This document shows, piece by piece, positions 21,526 through 31,632 of a DNA stretch of 64,000 nucleotides (positions are counted from its first letter, which is position 1; each line of letters opens with the position of its first letter). The stretch is taken from assembly GCA_010909725.1 (NCBI GenBank), contig JAACMV010000028.1, positions 310,001-374,000 of the forward strand, in the 5' to 3' direction. The notes below the pieces were generated by a model, which saw only the letters and a program-made list of their open reading frames with translations, was not told the DNA's origin and searched no databases. The translations under genes were made by a program, and so were the position numbers. Origin of the DNA: Picochlorum sp. 'celeri'. Lineage: Eukaryota > Chlorophyta > Trebouxiophyceae.

Positions 21526-22646
21526 TTAGCGTGCTGTTGGACAGGGGAGCATTCGTACCCCATCAATCTTTTCATTTGCAACACTTCGTACTGCTGGAAT
21601 ATGCTTCTCCTTACTTCTCTGGATCAAAGTCCGCAGTAATGGTCGGTAGTTTCCCTGCTGTTGAACGCTTTCAAGCTTGGTTTTTATTGGTCTCAATTTC
21701 TTGTGCACAAAGTAGTATGACTCCCCATGCCCTGAATCAAATTTCAAAAGATACACTGTATCATCATCGCCTTCTAATTTCTTTGATGTTGCTGCCCTGT
21801 ATGCCTCGACAAGTCCATCTTTCCCAGTATCTCTGTCGTCACAGAAGCCTGTTGGACTAGGGAGTCCTGATGATAAGTCTCCACTGCTTGTGCTAGAGTA
21901 ACTACAGAATGGGGACAGCTCTTCTTCGCTTGCAACGCGATCCAACCGCGCACCAGACCACAGCGAGGAATCATCACCAACCAAGGTCTGCTCTCTCAAT
22001 GCGTCTTTTGTCAGGGACAAGGGGCGATTCGCGCTTCTCCCCGTAAACTTTTGTATGCAATGCAACACTGAAGCAAACCCGACCATCGCGGAGACTGGGG
22101 CGATCTTCACAGCAAGGGAGGATGATTCAATTGATAATACGATTGAAGTTATCTTCGTCAGAGGTGTTCTTACCACCACTTGGCACGCTATAAAACAAAC
22201 TTGCAGCAGCAGTGCAGCAGCCTTGATACACAGAGGATGTGACTTTGAACTACCAACTGCTCCACCCTCTGGAAATGCTTTCAGTGACGCAAACCCAGTA
22301 AAACCAATCAATACAAGTGACACAAAGTCCCACTCTAACTCTCGCACGACTGCATAGACATCAAAGAATCATGAATGTTTCCTCACACTCGGCAGTTTCC
22401 AACTCAGCAAGAGCTGCGTCGTCATGTCCCGAACAAGTTGATCGCACCTCCAATAGCACTCAATATCGCTAAAACAGGCAATCCTATACAAAATATCACT
22501 GATTGTATCTTCCCCACTCGCCGCAAAATCGATTCAAGTAGATCCAGCTGCTGCCTGGATTGCCTGGTTCGAACACTCTTGTAAACTGGCAACTCGCGTT
22601 CAGCCGCAGAGAATGTATCTAATGCCTTGTAATGGACAAAGACCAT
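21526..22646 (-). CDS. Multi-pass membrane protein, unknown
   Basis: Two minus exons, 22646-22448 and 22349-21526, join in phase to 340 residues. The first 65 residues are soluble and basic and end in a hydrophobic segment (VIFCIGLPVLAILSAIG). Further hydrophobic segments follow: FVSLVLIGFTGFASL, AAALLLQVCFIACQVVV and SAMVGFASVLHCI. The C-terminal half is soluble, acidic and Ser-rich, then Lys/Arg-rich. I do not recognise the family. The donor (GGTGCGATC context) is less typical than others in this window, so the junction is provisional. It converges with the UhpC-like gene 35 bases away. Confidence 0.55.
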
Positions 22647-23110
22647 TACAAAGTAAAAGTCTTTAGCACAAAGTCCGCAGAAGAAGGGCTGTGCATAAAG
22701 TCCTGCGTTGGCCCTCGAGGGTAGATCTGCTGAATCACACCCGTCAATACCTAGGTCTTATGAGCAAGTAAAGAACGGATATGTTACACAAATCAATTGT
22801 TTTTAATGGGGTAGGGCAATGCGCTGATATCAAATCTCGGTTGCAGATTTTTGGGACATGGGATCTTTGGGGCCGAATCCGGGTGGCTACTCGGGCTTCC
22901 CGACCTGGCGCCAGGTCGGTCACGGCCAGACCCCCTTCCTTCAAGGTAGGCAAGGATGCCCCTCAATTGTCCCATATATCAGCATCCTGTTTTCATCCAG
23001 ATCAGTCTTTCCTCAAACACATTGTTCTCTGCAATCCCATCATGGTTTTTCTTACATGGCATCATATTCAAATGCCTGGGCAGGGGAATCCATACTGATA
23101 CTGACTGATT
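22647..23110. other. Intergenic with GC-rich palindrome
   Basis: This is 464 bases between two minus genes. A GC-rich patch at about 22860-22960 contains a perfect 20-bp palindrome at 22900-22919 (ccgacctggc/gccaggtcgg). No gene was recognised. Confidence 0.5.
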
Positions 23111-24041
23111 TTACATGGTCATTCCTGACCATTTGTTTCTGTTACTGATCGTGCTTTCCATCTGTGCGCAAGCATTTCGCAATGTTTCAAATGCTCGAAC
23201 TAGATTATGAGGGGTCTTGGGTCCTGTGCAGGCCGCAATCTGTGTTGAGACGGCATCAATGTCATCCATGTCTGAGTGCCATTGGACATCACCCGTTTCT
23301 GTTGAATGCTCTGAACCAGTCATGGGAACACGCCACTGCAGTGAACGCTCTTCAGATACTGGATCAAAATTCATAAAAATCTGCAGATTTGCTCTTCTTT
23401 CGTTGGATTCTTTCTCCTGATGTGCAATCTCAGTGTTTCGAAAGTGTTCCATCTGCAGTACTTGATCTCTCCAAGATATGTACCATTCTTCCTTGTCTTT
23501 CACACTCTGTCGCCTAATCATCTCAAGAGAGCGTTTCATGTGATCTTTTGATTCGATGCGACTCAAAATATTGGGGACAAGTGAAGCCATTTCCTGGGCA
23601 ATGCAGAAGAGCTCATGCTTCCTCTTGTGCTGCAGCTCATCAAAGAGTATCCTTTCCTTGCGGAGTCCGTCAATAGATGTACGCAAAGATCGACATTGTA
23701 ACTCTGCCTCCCCTTTGGTGATATTGGACTGGTACTTTTGATCTTCTAGGCGTCGAACCCTCTTCTCAGCCAAGACAGTCTCTTGATACAGAGCATCTGG
23801 GCATCCTGCCTCCGCCCTGCGGTCTTCCAGGGTCCTCTGGACTGTGTGAAACCTGTTGATCTCTCTCTGTATATCACTATGCAGCTGTTGAAGCCGATTT
23901 TCCAAGTTTCTGTCCTGGACCTCCAGAGCCACCAGAGCACTGTGCTGGTTTCCATGAGGACCCCTCGAAGGGGCGTCACAAATGTCGAAAAGAAGTGTCT
24001 TCAAGTGGTCATTTTCATGCTGAATGGAATCTAGGGCAAAC
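23111..24041 (-). CDS. Outer dynein arm docking complex-type coiled-coil protein (5' end unresolved)
   Basis: The main exon (24041-23111) encodes about 310 residues, nearly all coiled coil. Stretches such as KRVRRLEDQKYQ, LRTSIDGLRKERILFDELQH and SLEMIRRQSVKDKEEW follow the pattern of the CCDC63/CCDC114/ODA1 family, which anchors outer dynein arms to axonemal doublets. The acceptor at 24042 is good. The upstream exon ends with a good donor at 24108, but the coiled-coil-looking frame there (NNNWLAQNEESYRVQK) does not join in phase. The frame that does join (starting MRAWYPKTSTT) looks less natural. Either a further exon or an indel is involved. Confidence 0.55.
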
Positions 24042-24108
24042 CTACAGCACGACGAAACGATATCCAAGTCACGGAACCATCCCCACAAGTCACCCAAGAG
24101 AGCTCACC

Positions 24109-24559
24109 TTCTGGACTCTGTATGACTCTTCATTCTGTGCCAACCAATTGTTGTTGATGTCTTTGGATACCACGCTCTCATTGATTGGACATCAATGTGA
24201 CCTTGTCTACCTATCTGGTTGACTCGTGGACGTCGGCATGATCAAGGGTTTCTGACTCGGCACCTGAATCAATCAAGATACCCAGGTATCCGTCTCTTGA
24301 GACATGTCTGATGCCCAGCCATTTGTGTAGCATTTGATCCACATGATGCCCATTCAATTTCATACGTAAGAATTTATTTCAGAAAAGACAAACCCAGCCT
24401 CAAGTACTTATTCTGTTGGAAATTACGCCATCATTCGACGTGCTTGATCCACTCGAATCGCTCCTAGCGTATTCATACCGATTGGTTTAGCATTCTGGAG
24501 ATAAGATCCAGATTGGTATTTAACATAGTTTGCTATTTTGATACAGAAAACAAGTAGAT
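24109..24559. other. Intergenic between divergent genes
   Basis: This interval probably holds the promoters of the docking-complex-like gene (minus) and V-ATPase A (plus), plus unresolved 5' exons of the former. No other element was recognised. Confidence 0.4.
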
Positions 24560-26557
24560 ATGGGTCGTGAGGCAGAAACCCCAGAGAAGGCTTTAGGGTG
24601 AGTGCCCTTTCACGATATTCTTCTTTTGGCAGGGTTGCATGAATTAATGATCATGGATGATTATGCAGATATGTGCGTAAAGTATCCGGGCCTGTGGTCA
24701 TTGCTGCAAACATGGGTGGCAGTGCCATGTATGAGCTGGTTCGGGTTGGAACGGATAAGCTCATTGGAGAGATTATTCGCTTGGAGAATGATACTGCTAC
24801 TATTCAAGTGTATGAGGATACATCGGGGTTGACAGTTGGGGATGTTGTGGTTCGAAGTGGAAAGGTGTGTGTTTTGAATTGATTGATTGTATAGGACTTG
24901 CTGTTGGGTGATGTATGTCTCACGGTTCTTTTGGTTGCAGCCATTGTCTCTGGAGCTTGGTCCAGGTATTCTTGGAACTATTTTTGATGGTATTCAACGT
25001 CCGTTGAAGGATATCGCTGTGGGGAGTGGGTCCTGCTTCATTCCACGTGGTGTGGATGTTCCAGCTCTGAATCGCTCTGCCTTGTGGGATTTTGAGCCCA
25101 CCAATTTTAAAGTTGGAGACAGGATAACGGGTGGCGATATCTATGGTATTGTTCACGAGAATTCGCTCATGGACCATCGCGTGATGCTTCCTCCAGCGGC
25201 TCGAGGAAACATTTCTTACATTGCTCCACCGGGTCAGTATTCACTGACTGACAAAGTGATTGAAATCGATTTTGGTGGCGAGAAGAAGGAGTACTCCATG
25301 TTACAGATGTGGCCTGTGCGTGCACCGAGACCGGTGGCAAAGAAGATGCTGGCAAACACTCCGTTATTAACCGGTCAAAGGGTTCTAGATGGGTTGTTCC
25401 CTGCAGTCTTGGGAGGGACATGTTCTATCCCAGGTGCCTTTGGCTGTGGCAAGACAGTCATTTCGCAGGCTTTATCAAAGTATTCAAACTCTGATGGAAT
25501 TATCTATGTCGGCTGTGGAGAACGAGGGAATGAAATGGCTGAAGTGTTGATGGACTTTCCACAGTTGACCATGACTTTGCCAGATGGAAGGGAGGAAAGC
25601 ATTATGAAGAGAACAACCTTGGTTGCCAACACGTCCAATATGCCGGTAGCAGCGAGAGAAGCTTCAATTTATACCGGAATTACTTTGGCAGAATACTTTA
25701 GAGACATGGGTTACAATTTCTCCATGATGGCAGATTCCTCATCGCGCTGGGCTGAGGCCTTGAGAGAGATCTCAGGTCGCCTGGCTGAGATGCCTGCTGA
25801 TTCTGGTTATCCTGCCTACCTAGGTGCCAGATTGGCTTCATTCTACGAGAGAGCAGGGCGGGTGCAGTGCCTTGGTGGTCCAAGTAGGGAGGGAAGTGTT
25901 ACCATTGTTGGTGCAGTCTCTCCTCCTGGAGGGGATTTCTCTGACCCAGTGACCACCGCCACCCTTTCGATTGTCCAGGTCTTTTGGGGATTGGATAAAA
26001 AGCTTGCGCAGAGGAAACATTTCCCTTCTGTGAACTGGCTCATTTCATACTCAAAATATGCCAAGGCTCTGGAACCCTTCTATGACAGTTTTGATCCAGA
26101 ATTTGTATCAGTCAGGAAGACTGCACGGGAGATTTTGCAGAAAGAGGACGATCTGAATGAAATTGTGCAGCTCGTAGGAAAGGACTCTCTCGCAGAAAAT
26201 GACAAGGTCACGCTCGAGGTTGCCAGACTCATCAAAGACGACTTTTTACAGCAAAACTCCTTCACAAAGTATGACAAGTACTGTCCTTTCTACAAGACTT
26301 CCAATATGCTCCGCAATATGATAACGTTCTACGATGTTGCAAATGAAGCCATCGAACGCTCCAGTGCATCAGGGTCTGACTCGCAAAAATTGACGTACAA
26401 TGTGATTAAGAATAGACTGGGTGACCTTTTGTACAAGCTCGCATCACAAAAGTTTGAGGATCCTGCAGAAGGAGAAGAAGCTCTCAAGGCAAAGTTTCAG
26501 GCGCTGAATCAGGAAATTCACGAGAGAATCGCCTCCCTTGAAGAAGAATATAGATGA
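24560..26557 (+). CDS. VHA-A: V-type proton ATPase catalytic subunit A
   Basis: Subunit A is the ATP-hydrolysing subunit of the V1 sector. Exons 24560-24597, 24669-24864 and 24941-26557 give 616 residues, normal for the family. Visible signatures: [20 protein letters not shown], the P-loop [44 protein letters not shown] and [20 protein letters not shown]. The start is set by the short first exon [12 protein letters not shown], as in plant VHA-A. A TGTAA lies 19 bases after the stop. The histone H2B gene follows on the same strand after 222 bases. Confidence 0.97.
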
Positions 26558-26779
26558 GTATACATTTTTGGCTTTTGTAATCGCCATGTGTTCTATCGAC
26601 AGATGTACAAAATTTGAATTCTATCCCGGGTCAAGTCATGATACCGAATTACTTTGGTCCCGATGCATCCCGAGCGAGGTGTGCGAAAAATCCCATGAGA
26701 CACAGACTGGCCACAAGTGTCAATATTCCAATTCCAACTTTATCCAAAGTCAACAGAACTTTGATTAATACATATCAAA

Positions 26780-27522
26780 ATGCCTATCAAAGGAGACAAA
26801 GCGCCAGCGAAGAAGGTAGGGGCCCACAACCTCACAGTCTTTCGGTTCATGTCTTTGTTGTGCGACCGTGGGACATGAGACCTTGACTCTGCATTTTCTC
26901 TTCATCTATACATGAATAACTATATTGTCTATCATTTGAGCGCACTGTTTGCCCAAGAAAGGGGCTGGTGTGGATCGACAGTTACTGACCGTTTGATCGT
27001 CGTTGTGCAGACGGCCAAGAAGGTGGCTGAGAAGAGAGGTGCTCGCAAGAAGACCTCTTCAAAGGTATGATTAGTTTTGATATTGTTTCGTTGCATTCCA
27101 TTGCGGGCGTGGCTATGCAGCATGCCTGATGGCATGTTGTTGTTAGCAGCCCAGTGGACACGTACATGTTGAACCTGAATAATCGAGCCCGTTCTCTGAT
27201 TGCTCCATTGACGTCATATAATGGTGTTTACTTGTTCTTGCTGCAGTCGGAGACGTACAAGATTTATATCTACAAGGTGCTGAAACAGGTTCACCCAGAT
27301 ACCGGTATTTCCTCCAAGGCCATGTCCATCATGAACTCCTTCATCAATGATATTTTCGACAAAATTGCCAACGAAACCACCAACTTGGCTCGCTACAACA
27401 AGAAGCCAACTGTTACGTCGCGCGAGATCCAAACTGCTGTCCGTCTTATTCTCCCAGGAGAGCTCTCAAAGCACGCCGTCTCTGAGGGAACAAAGGCTGT
27501 GACCAAGTTTACCACCGGCTAA
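26780..27522 (+). CDS. H2B: Histone H2B, intron-containing
   Basis: This is a core nucleosome histone. Exons 26780-26815, 27011-27064 and 27247-27522 give 121 residues. The Lys/Ala-rich tail ([26 protein letters not shown]) is followed by the conserved fold: [53 protein letters not shown] and [19 protein letters not shown], which includes the ubiquitination site region near the C-terminus. Two introns split the tail from the fold. A TGTAA motif (27688-27692) is downstream and no histone stem-loop was noticed, so this is likely a polyadenylated, replication-independent copy. Confidence 0.96.
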
Positions 27523-27703
27523 GCCACATTGTCATCAGACAATGGATAATGATGGTTTCATCACATGACTTTCGCATACGCTGACTGAACTCATTGATGG
27601 CAGTGAACCATACATGTTGTGCTCCATTGCAAAATCGTGGTGCTTTCTGTGTGTTGAATGTAAATTCATGCATCTGTCATCGATTGCTGTAACATTACAT
27701 ACA

Positions 27704-28458
27704 CTAATATCTATATTTGGTTGAATAATCCTTTGGAGAGATGACCAGACCCCTACCCTTCCTGGCACCTCGATACACTGTCTCAACAATGTCTATAAAT
27801 TCCTGTTTGTCAGTCATGGCCCAGTTGATTTTGTTATTGTTTCCCGTGCCCAGATCAATCATGATATGCTGCAGAGTCATACAATTAAGTTAGTATAATA
27901 GTCTATCGACGAGTGTGCTATCCATGCCAACACGTGTCATTGCACACAGCATGTTTGCCCTCCTTCAATGCAATACAATGGAGGAGAAGGCAGCAATGAC
28001 ACTCAAGTTGCATGGACAGACGTTGCTGTAGCAAAGTGACTGCCTTGGATGTGATGGGAATTGAACACAGATCCAAGGTAATTTCTTTGCATCGACATCG
28101 AGGCTAGTCAACGCACCTTGTTACGGAAAAAAAACATGACTGTGCAAGGGTCATACAGTTCATACATGGCATTGAAATCTGGCACCTCTGTTATATCTAC
28201 GAGGTATATAACAGCAAAGTTTTTTATTTTATCTGCCACAGAGGCCAATGTCTCATCCATTTGCATGCAGGTGTCATCCCAGTCATGCCCAAATCGAACA
28301 ACGACAACTCTGGACTCTTCCTGCGACGATATACAACAACCTACTGGGTCAGCCATGACATAGAGAAACGAATTACTCATACAGTTCCAGGTACATACAG
28401 TCAAAATGGCCTGATCCACGGCAAAACCAGAATGAAGATGAGGCAGGAGAAAGCTCAT
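27704..28458 (-). CDS. DIB1: U5 snRNP 15-kDa thioredoxin-like protein DIB1
   Basis: DIB1/TXNL4A is a thioredoxin-fold component of the U4/U6.U5 tri-snRNP. Minus exons 28458-28399, 28320-28117 and 27868-27704 give 142 residues, exactly the family length. MSFLLPHLHSGFAVDQAI, RFGHDWDDTCMQMDETLA, NFAVIYLVDITEVPDFNAMY, VMFFFRNK, HIMIDLGTGNNNKINWA and KDYSTKYRY are near-invariant. Its ATG lies 49 bases after the transportin stop on the same strand. Intron 1 is 78 nt, a multiple of three and free of stops. Confidence 0.97.
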
Positions 28459-28507
28459 GTTTTATGATTTCATTGGCATTGTCCTCGACAGAAATAGATG
28501 ATATCTA

Positions 28508-31267
28508 TTACAAATTTAGTTTTTTTCTTACTGCTGTATGGACGCACGCTGCTACAGAATCCCATTGTCCATCGGATTCGAATTGGGACTTGTATCCAGA
28601 AATGATGTGTGCCATCTGGGAGGGCAGGGGGTCCTTTGGTGTATGGCTCCATGTTGCAAAGCATTCGCATATACCTGCAAAGTGGGATTTGGCGGCAAGA
28701 GGATTGGCATTGATGACGCTGCACAAGCCTTCCTGAGCATCCTGCTTTTCATCCCCATCTCTCAATCCTCTGAGTGCAGCACACCACCCACCCATGAAAG
28801 CTGATGCATGGGGGGCAATTGTTTCCGGTGTGGAATTGCCTATTTGCCCCAAGCATACTGCTGCATTTTCAACCAGGCTCCTTGGAAGCATGCCGACAGG
28901 GGCTGTGAGGATTGGCAGCAGTCGTTCAAGTGATATCATGGCAAATTGAGCAACATCTTGAGAGGAACATTTCTTTGCAACAACTCCTAATGCCCAGACG
29001 GCATTATTGCAGGCGTCAATATTATCCCCTGTTATATTTTCTGGCTTTATGCATTCTAGAATAGCTTCCATGAGAGGAGAGAGAAAGGGCAAGAGTTCTA
29101 GCATGCAGGCAGCTGCCAAGTCACCAACGAGTCCAAAGGCACTCTGGCGTAAAGCAGGACTTGAGTGCACGGAGACTTTGACCAACAGCGATCCCAAAGA
29201 ACTGCTAGAAAATAAAGGGGCAATGGATGGGCCCAAACCTTGAATGATGCCGCTCAAGGTGTCTAGTGTATGCTCTATGAATTTGACCTGTTCCTCTGGG
29301 TCGACTGGTGTGGCATCTCCAGCGTAACAATATCCTTCAGCCAGCGACATGCACGCGTGGAATACATTTTGGGCATAGGGAAGAAGTGATGATCCAGCTT
29401 CAGACCCAACTGTCCCAATACAGTCCAGCAATGGCAGAATCTCGGGGTCTTCAGCAGATGCACGAGATGCCTTGAATGTATCCAGTTTACTAAAGAGCGA
29501 GGGCAACAGAATATCCGCATATTCTTGCCTCTGTATTATCTCACAGCTTGATAATGCTATGATGCTGATTGAATCGTACACTGCTCTCAAAGATCCCTTC
29601 CCATAATGCTGGAGTCCAAATGACAAGGCCCTGAATATTTCTGGAATGTATGGCTTGATCAATACTGGATCTTCCTCAACCAGAGTTGCCAAGCTACCAC
29701 AGGCAGCTATTTGTACTATTTTATTGCGGTCTTTCACGACTCTATCTATGATACCATGGGTTACTCTCTCTAACAAGGTTCCATCACCCTCTGATGTGTT
29801 GCTATACACGTGTCTGGAATACCTCGTCAGCGTCCAGCAAGAGATGCAGCGAATCATCGGCCGCTGATCAACAAGACCAGGCAAGACAGCTGATATTATC
29901 GCATGAGTATGTTCCTTTAAACCAGTATGGCACCCATTGCTTACAGCCCCAAGTGTCAATATGGCTGCTTCCCTCGCTTTCCAATTCCCCTGCTGCAGAT
30001 TACTCTCCACAACAGGAAGCAGTGTCGGTAGAATATCATCCCCTAGGAGCCCCGAAAGCATGTCAAGACCGGCAGCAGAGCTTTTCCTGAGGTTCCATTC
30101 AACATCTGCCTCCTGATCCTTCTCCATGTCACTATCCTTGCTGCTCGGTGCATGTGACACGGATGCATGAAGGTGAGGCCGCAATTCGGAAGCACTCTCA
30201 CTCTTCTCTTCCTCGTATGCTTCTGCTTCAGCAACCTGCTCATCGAACTCATCAAACTCCATATTCTTCACCAATAGCGGAATGAGTCGAGGCACAAATG
30301 GTTTCAGCAATTCCCCATCAAAACCTGCTTCAGGAAACACCGACCAGAATTCAGACGCTTCTATAGCAACATCATGATGTGGATCTTGCATAGCATCGAT
30401 CATGTACTGAATTAAAAGCGACAGCTCCCCCTCAAGTTGAGATGGCGCCAACTCGGACAGATGAATCAATCCGATGCACACCACTCGTCTCACAGCAGCC
30501 TCTGGATGATGCGCCAACGAGAACAACCCCGCCTTGTACGCAGAAATCAACTCGTCCATCTTTGAAGATTGATTGAACAAAGCATAATTCAGTATAGTGA
30601 TGGAGGCCACTTGAATATGCACGGCAGCATTCCCCATCTGTGCCAGAACCAATGGCAACAGACAATCATTCGCACTAGTAGAATCTCCTACATCCTCCTC
30701 CATCCTCCCAGGAGAATCCTCCCACGTCTTTTGAATAGCATTCAATGCACCATCTATGGCACATTCATCGCCAGAATTCAAATACATCTGCAAATCACGC
30801 AGCAAAGAAGGCCACTTTGAAAACCCCAAGCAAGACGTCAGTGTTGCCACACATGTTGCAGCAGTATGCCTCAACGTCCGATCCGCACATCTCAGCCCAT
30901 GCACTAGAATCTGCTTCACCGTCTCAACAACATCAGGGACAGCATTCGACACAATAACATGCCTCAGACTATTCTTCAGAAACAACCCTGCACTCTGCCG
31001 TACAGCCCCAGCAAGCCCATCCCCTGACACCAATATATATGCCAAATAGCTTGGATAATCTCGGTATGAGCTACACCACTCCTCCAAATGCGATAATATC
31101 TACACATACATCATCAACCATCTTCCGTTAAAGCACCATCCAACCAGTGCCAGTCTGTACAATCCATCCCGCACCTGGTGCTGATTGGCCCCTGGACTTT
31201 GAAATTCACTCAGCAACCCAGCAACCCTCTGAACACACCCATCATCTGGTTTCCAACCGTCATCCAT
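28508..31267 (-). CDS. TNPO1: Transportin-1 (karyopherin beta-2)
   Basis: Transportin is a nuclear import receptor for PY-NLS cargo, gated by Ran. Minus exons 31267-31175 (MDDGWKPDDGCVQRVAGLL...) and 31099-28508 give 894 residues, usual for transportin-1. HEAT-repeat helices run throughout. The N-terminal Ran-binding region (SAGLFLKNSLRH), the acidic H8 loop (around AEAEAYEEEKSES) and the C-terminal arch match transportin rather than importin-4. It shares a 365-base divergent region with SF3B2 and is followed by DIB1 after only 49 bases. Confidence 0.93.
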
Positions 31268-31632
31268 TTCTCAATCAGTATTAATCCATGCAACAGAGAA
31301 TCCGTTCATCCTATTCTTCTTCTTCTTCTGTTGAATCAGTCACAGAATTCGACAAGAAATGTTCCCAATCACAGTCTTCTCCCTCTTGCTGTAAATTCTA
31401 TATAAATAACAAGGATAACTCTGTTTATTTGACTAGGCAAACAATGCATGCATGCAGAACTGAGTTCAGCATGGAGGATGCACTCCTTGATTGGAAAAAC
31501 AAAATTCCTTTTCTTTTTTCTCTCTGTCTCTCTCGGAGAGGCTCTCCGATTGCCAAAACACTTTTTTCACAGATGAAAAGTTCATCTTTGATAAAGAATT
31601 AAGAATAGCATTGCTGGTGGTTTCATAGAAGG
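31268..31632. promoter_or_regulatory. Divergent promoter region (TNPO1 / SF3B2)
   Basis: These 365 bases separate two start codons facing away from each other, so both promoters must lie here. A cttcttcttcttctg pyrimidine run sits near 31315. No canonical TATA box was assigned. Confidence 0.4.

Noticed and set aside
22555..22580. ggttcgaac stretch as a tRNA T-arm
   Set aside because: No acceptor or anticodon arms can be folded around it, and it lies in the coding exon of the minus membrane protein gene.
22860..22960. GC-rich patch as a structural RNA or rRNA fragment
   Set aside because: Only one short palindrome is visible and no known RNA core was recognised.
28508..31087. Importin-4/Kap123 as identity of the HEAT-repeat protein
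   Set aside because: The N-terminal MDDGWKPDDG start, length and acidic H8 loop fit transportin-1 better.
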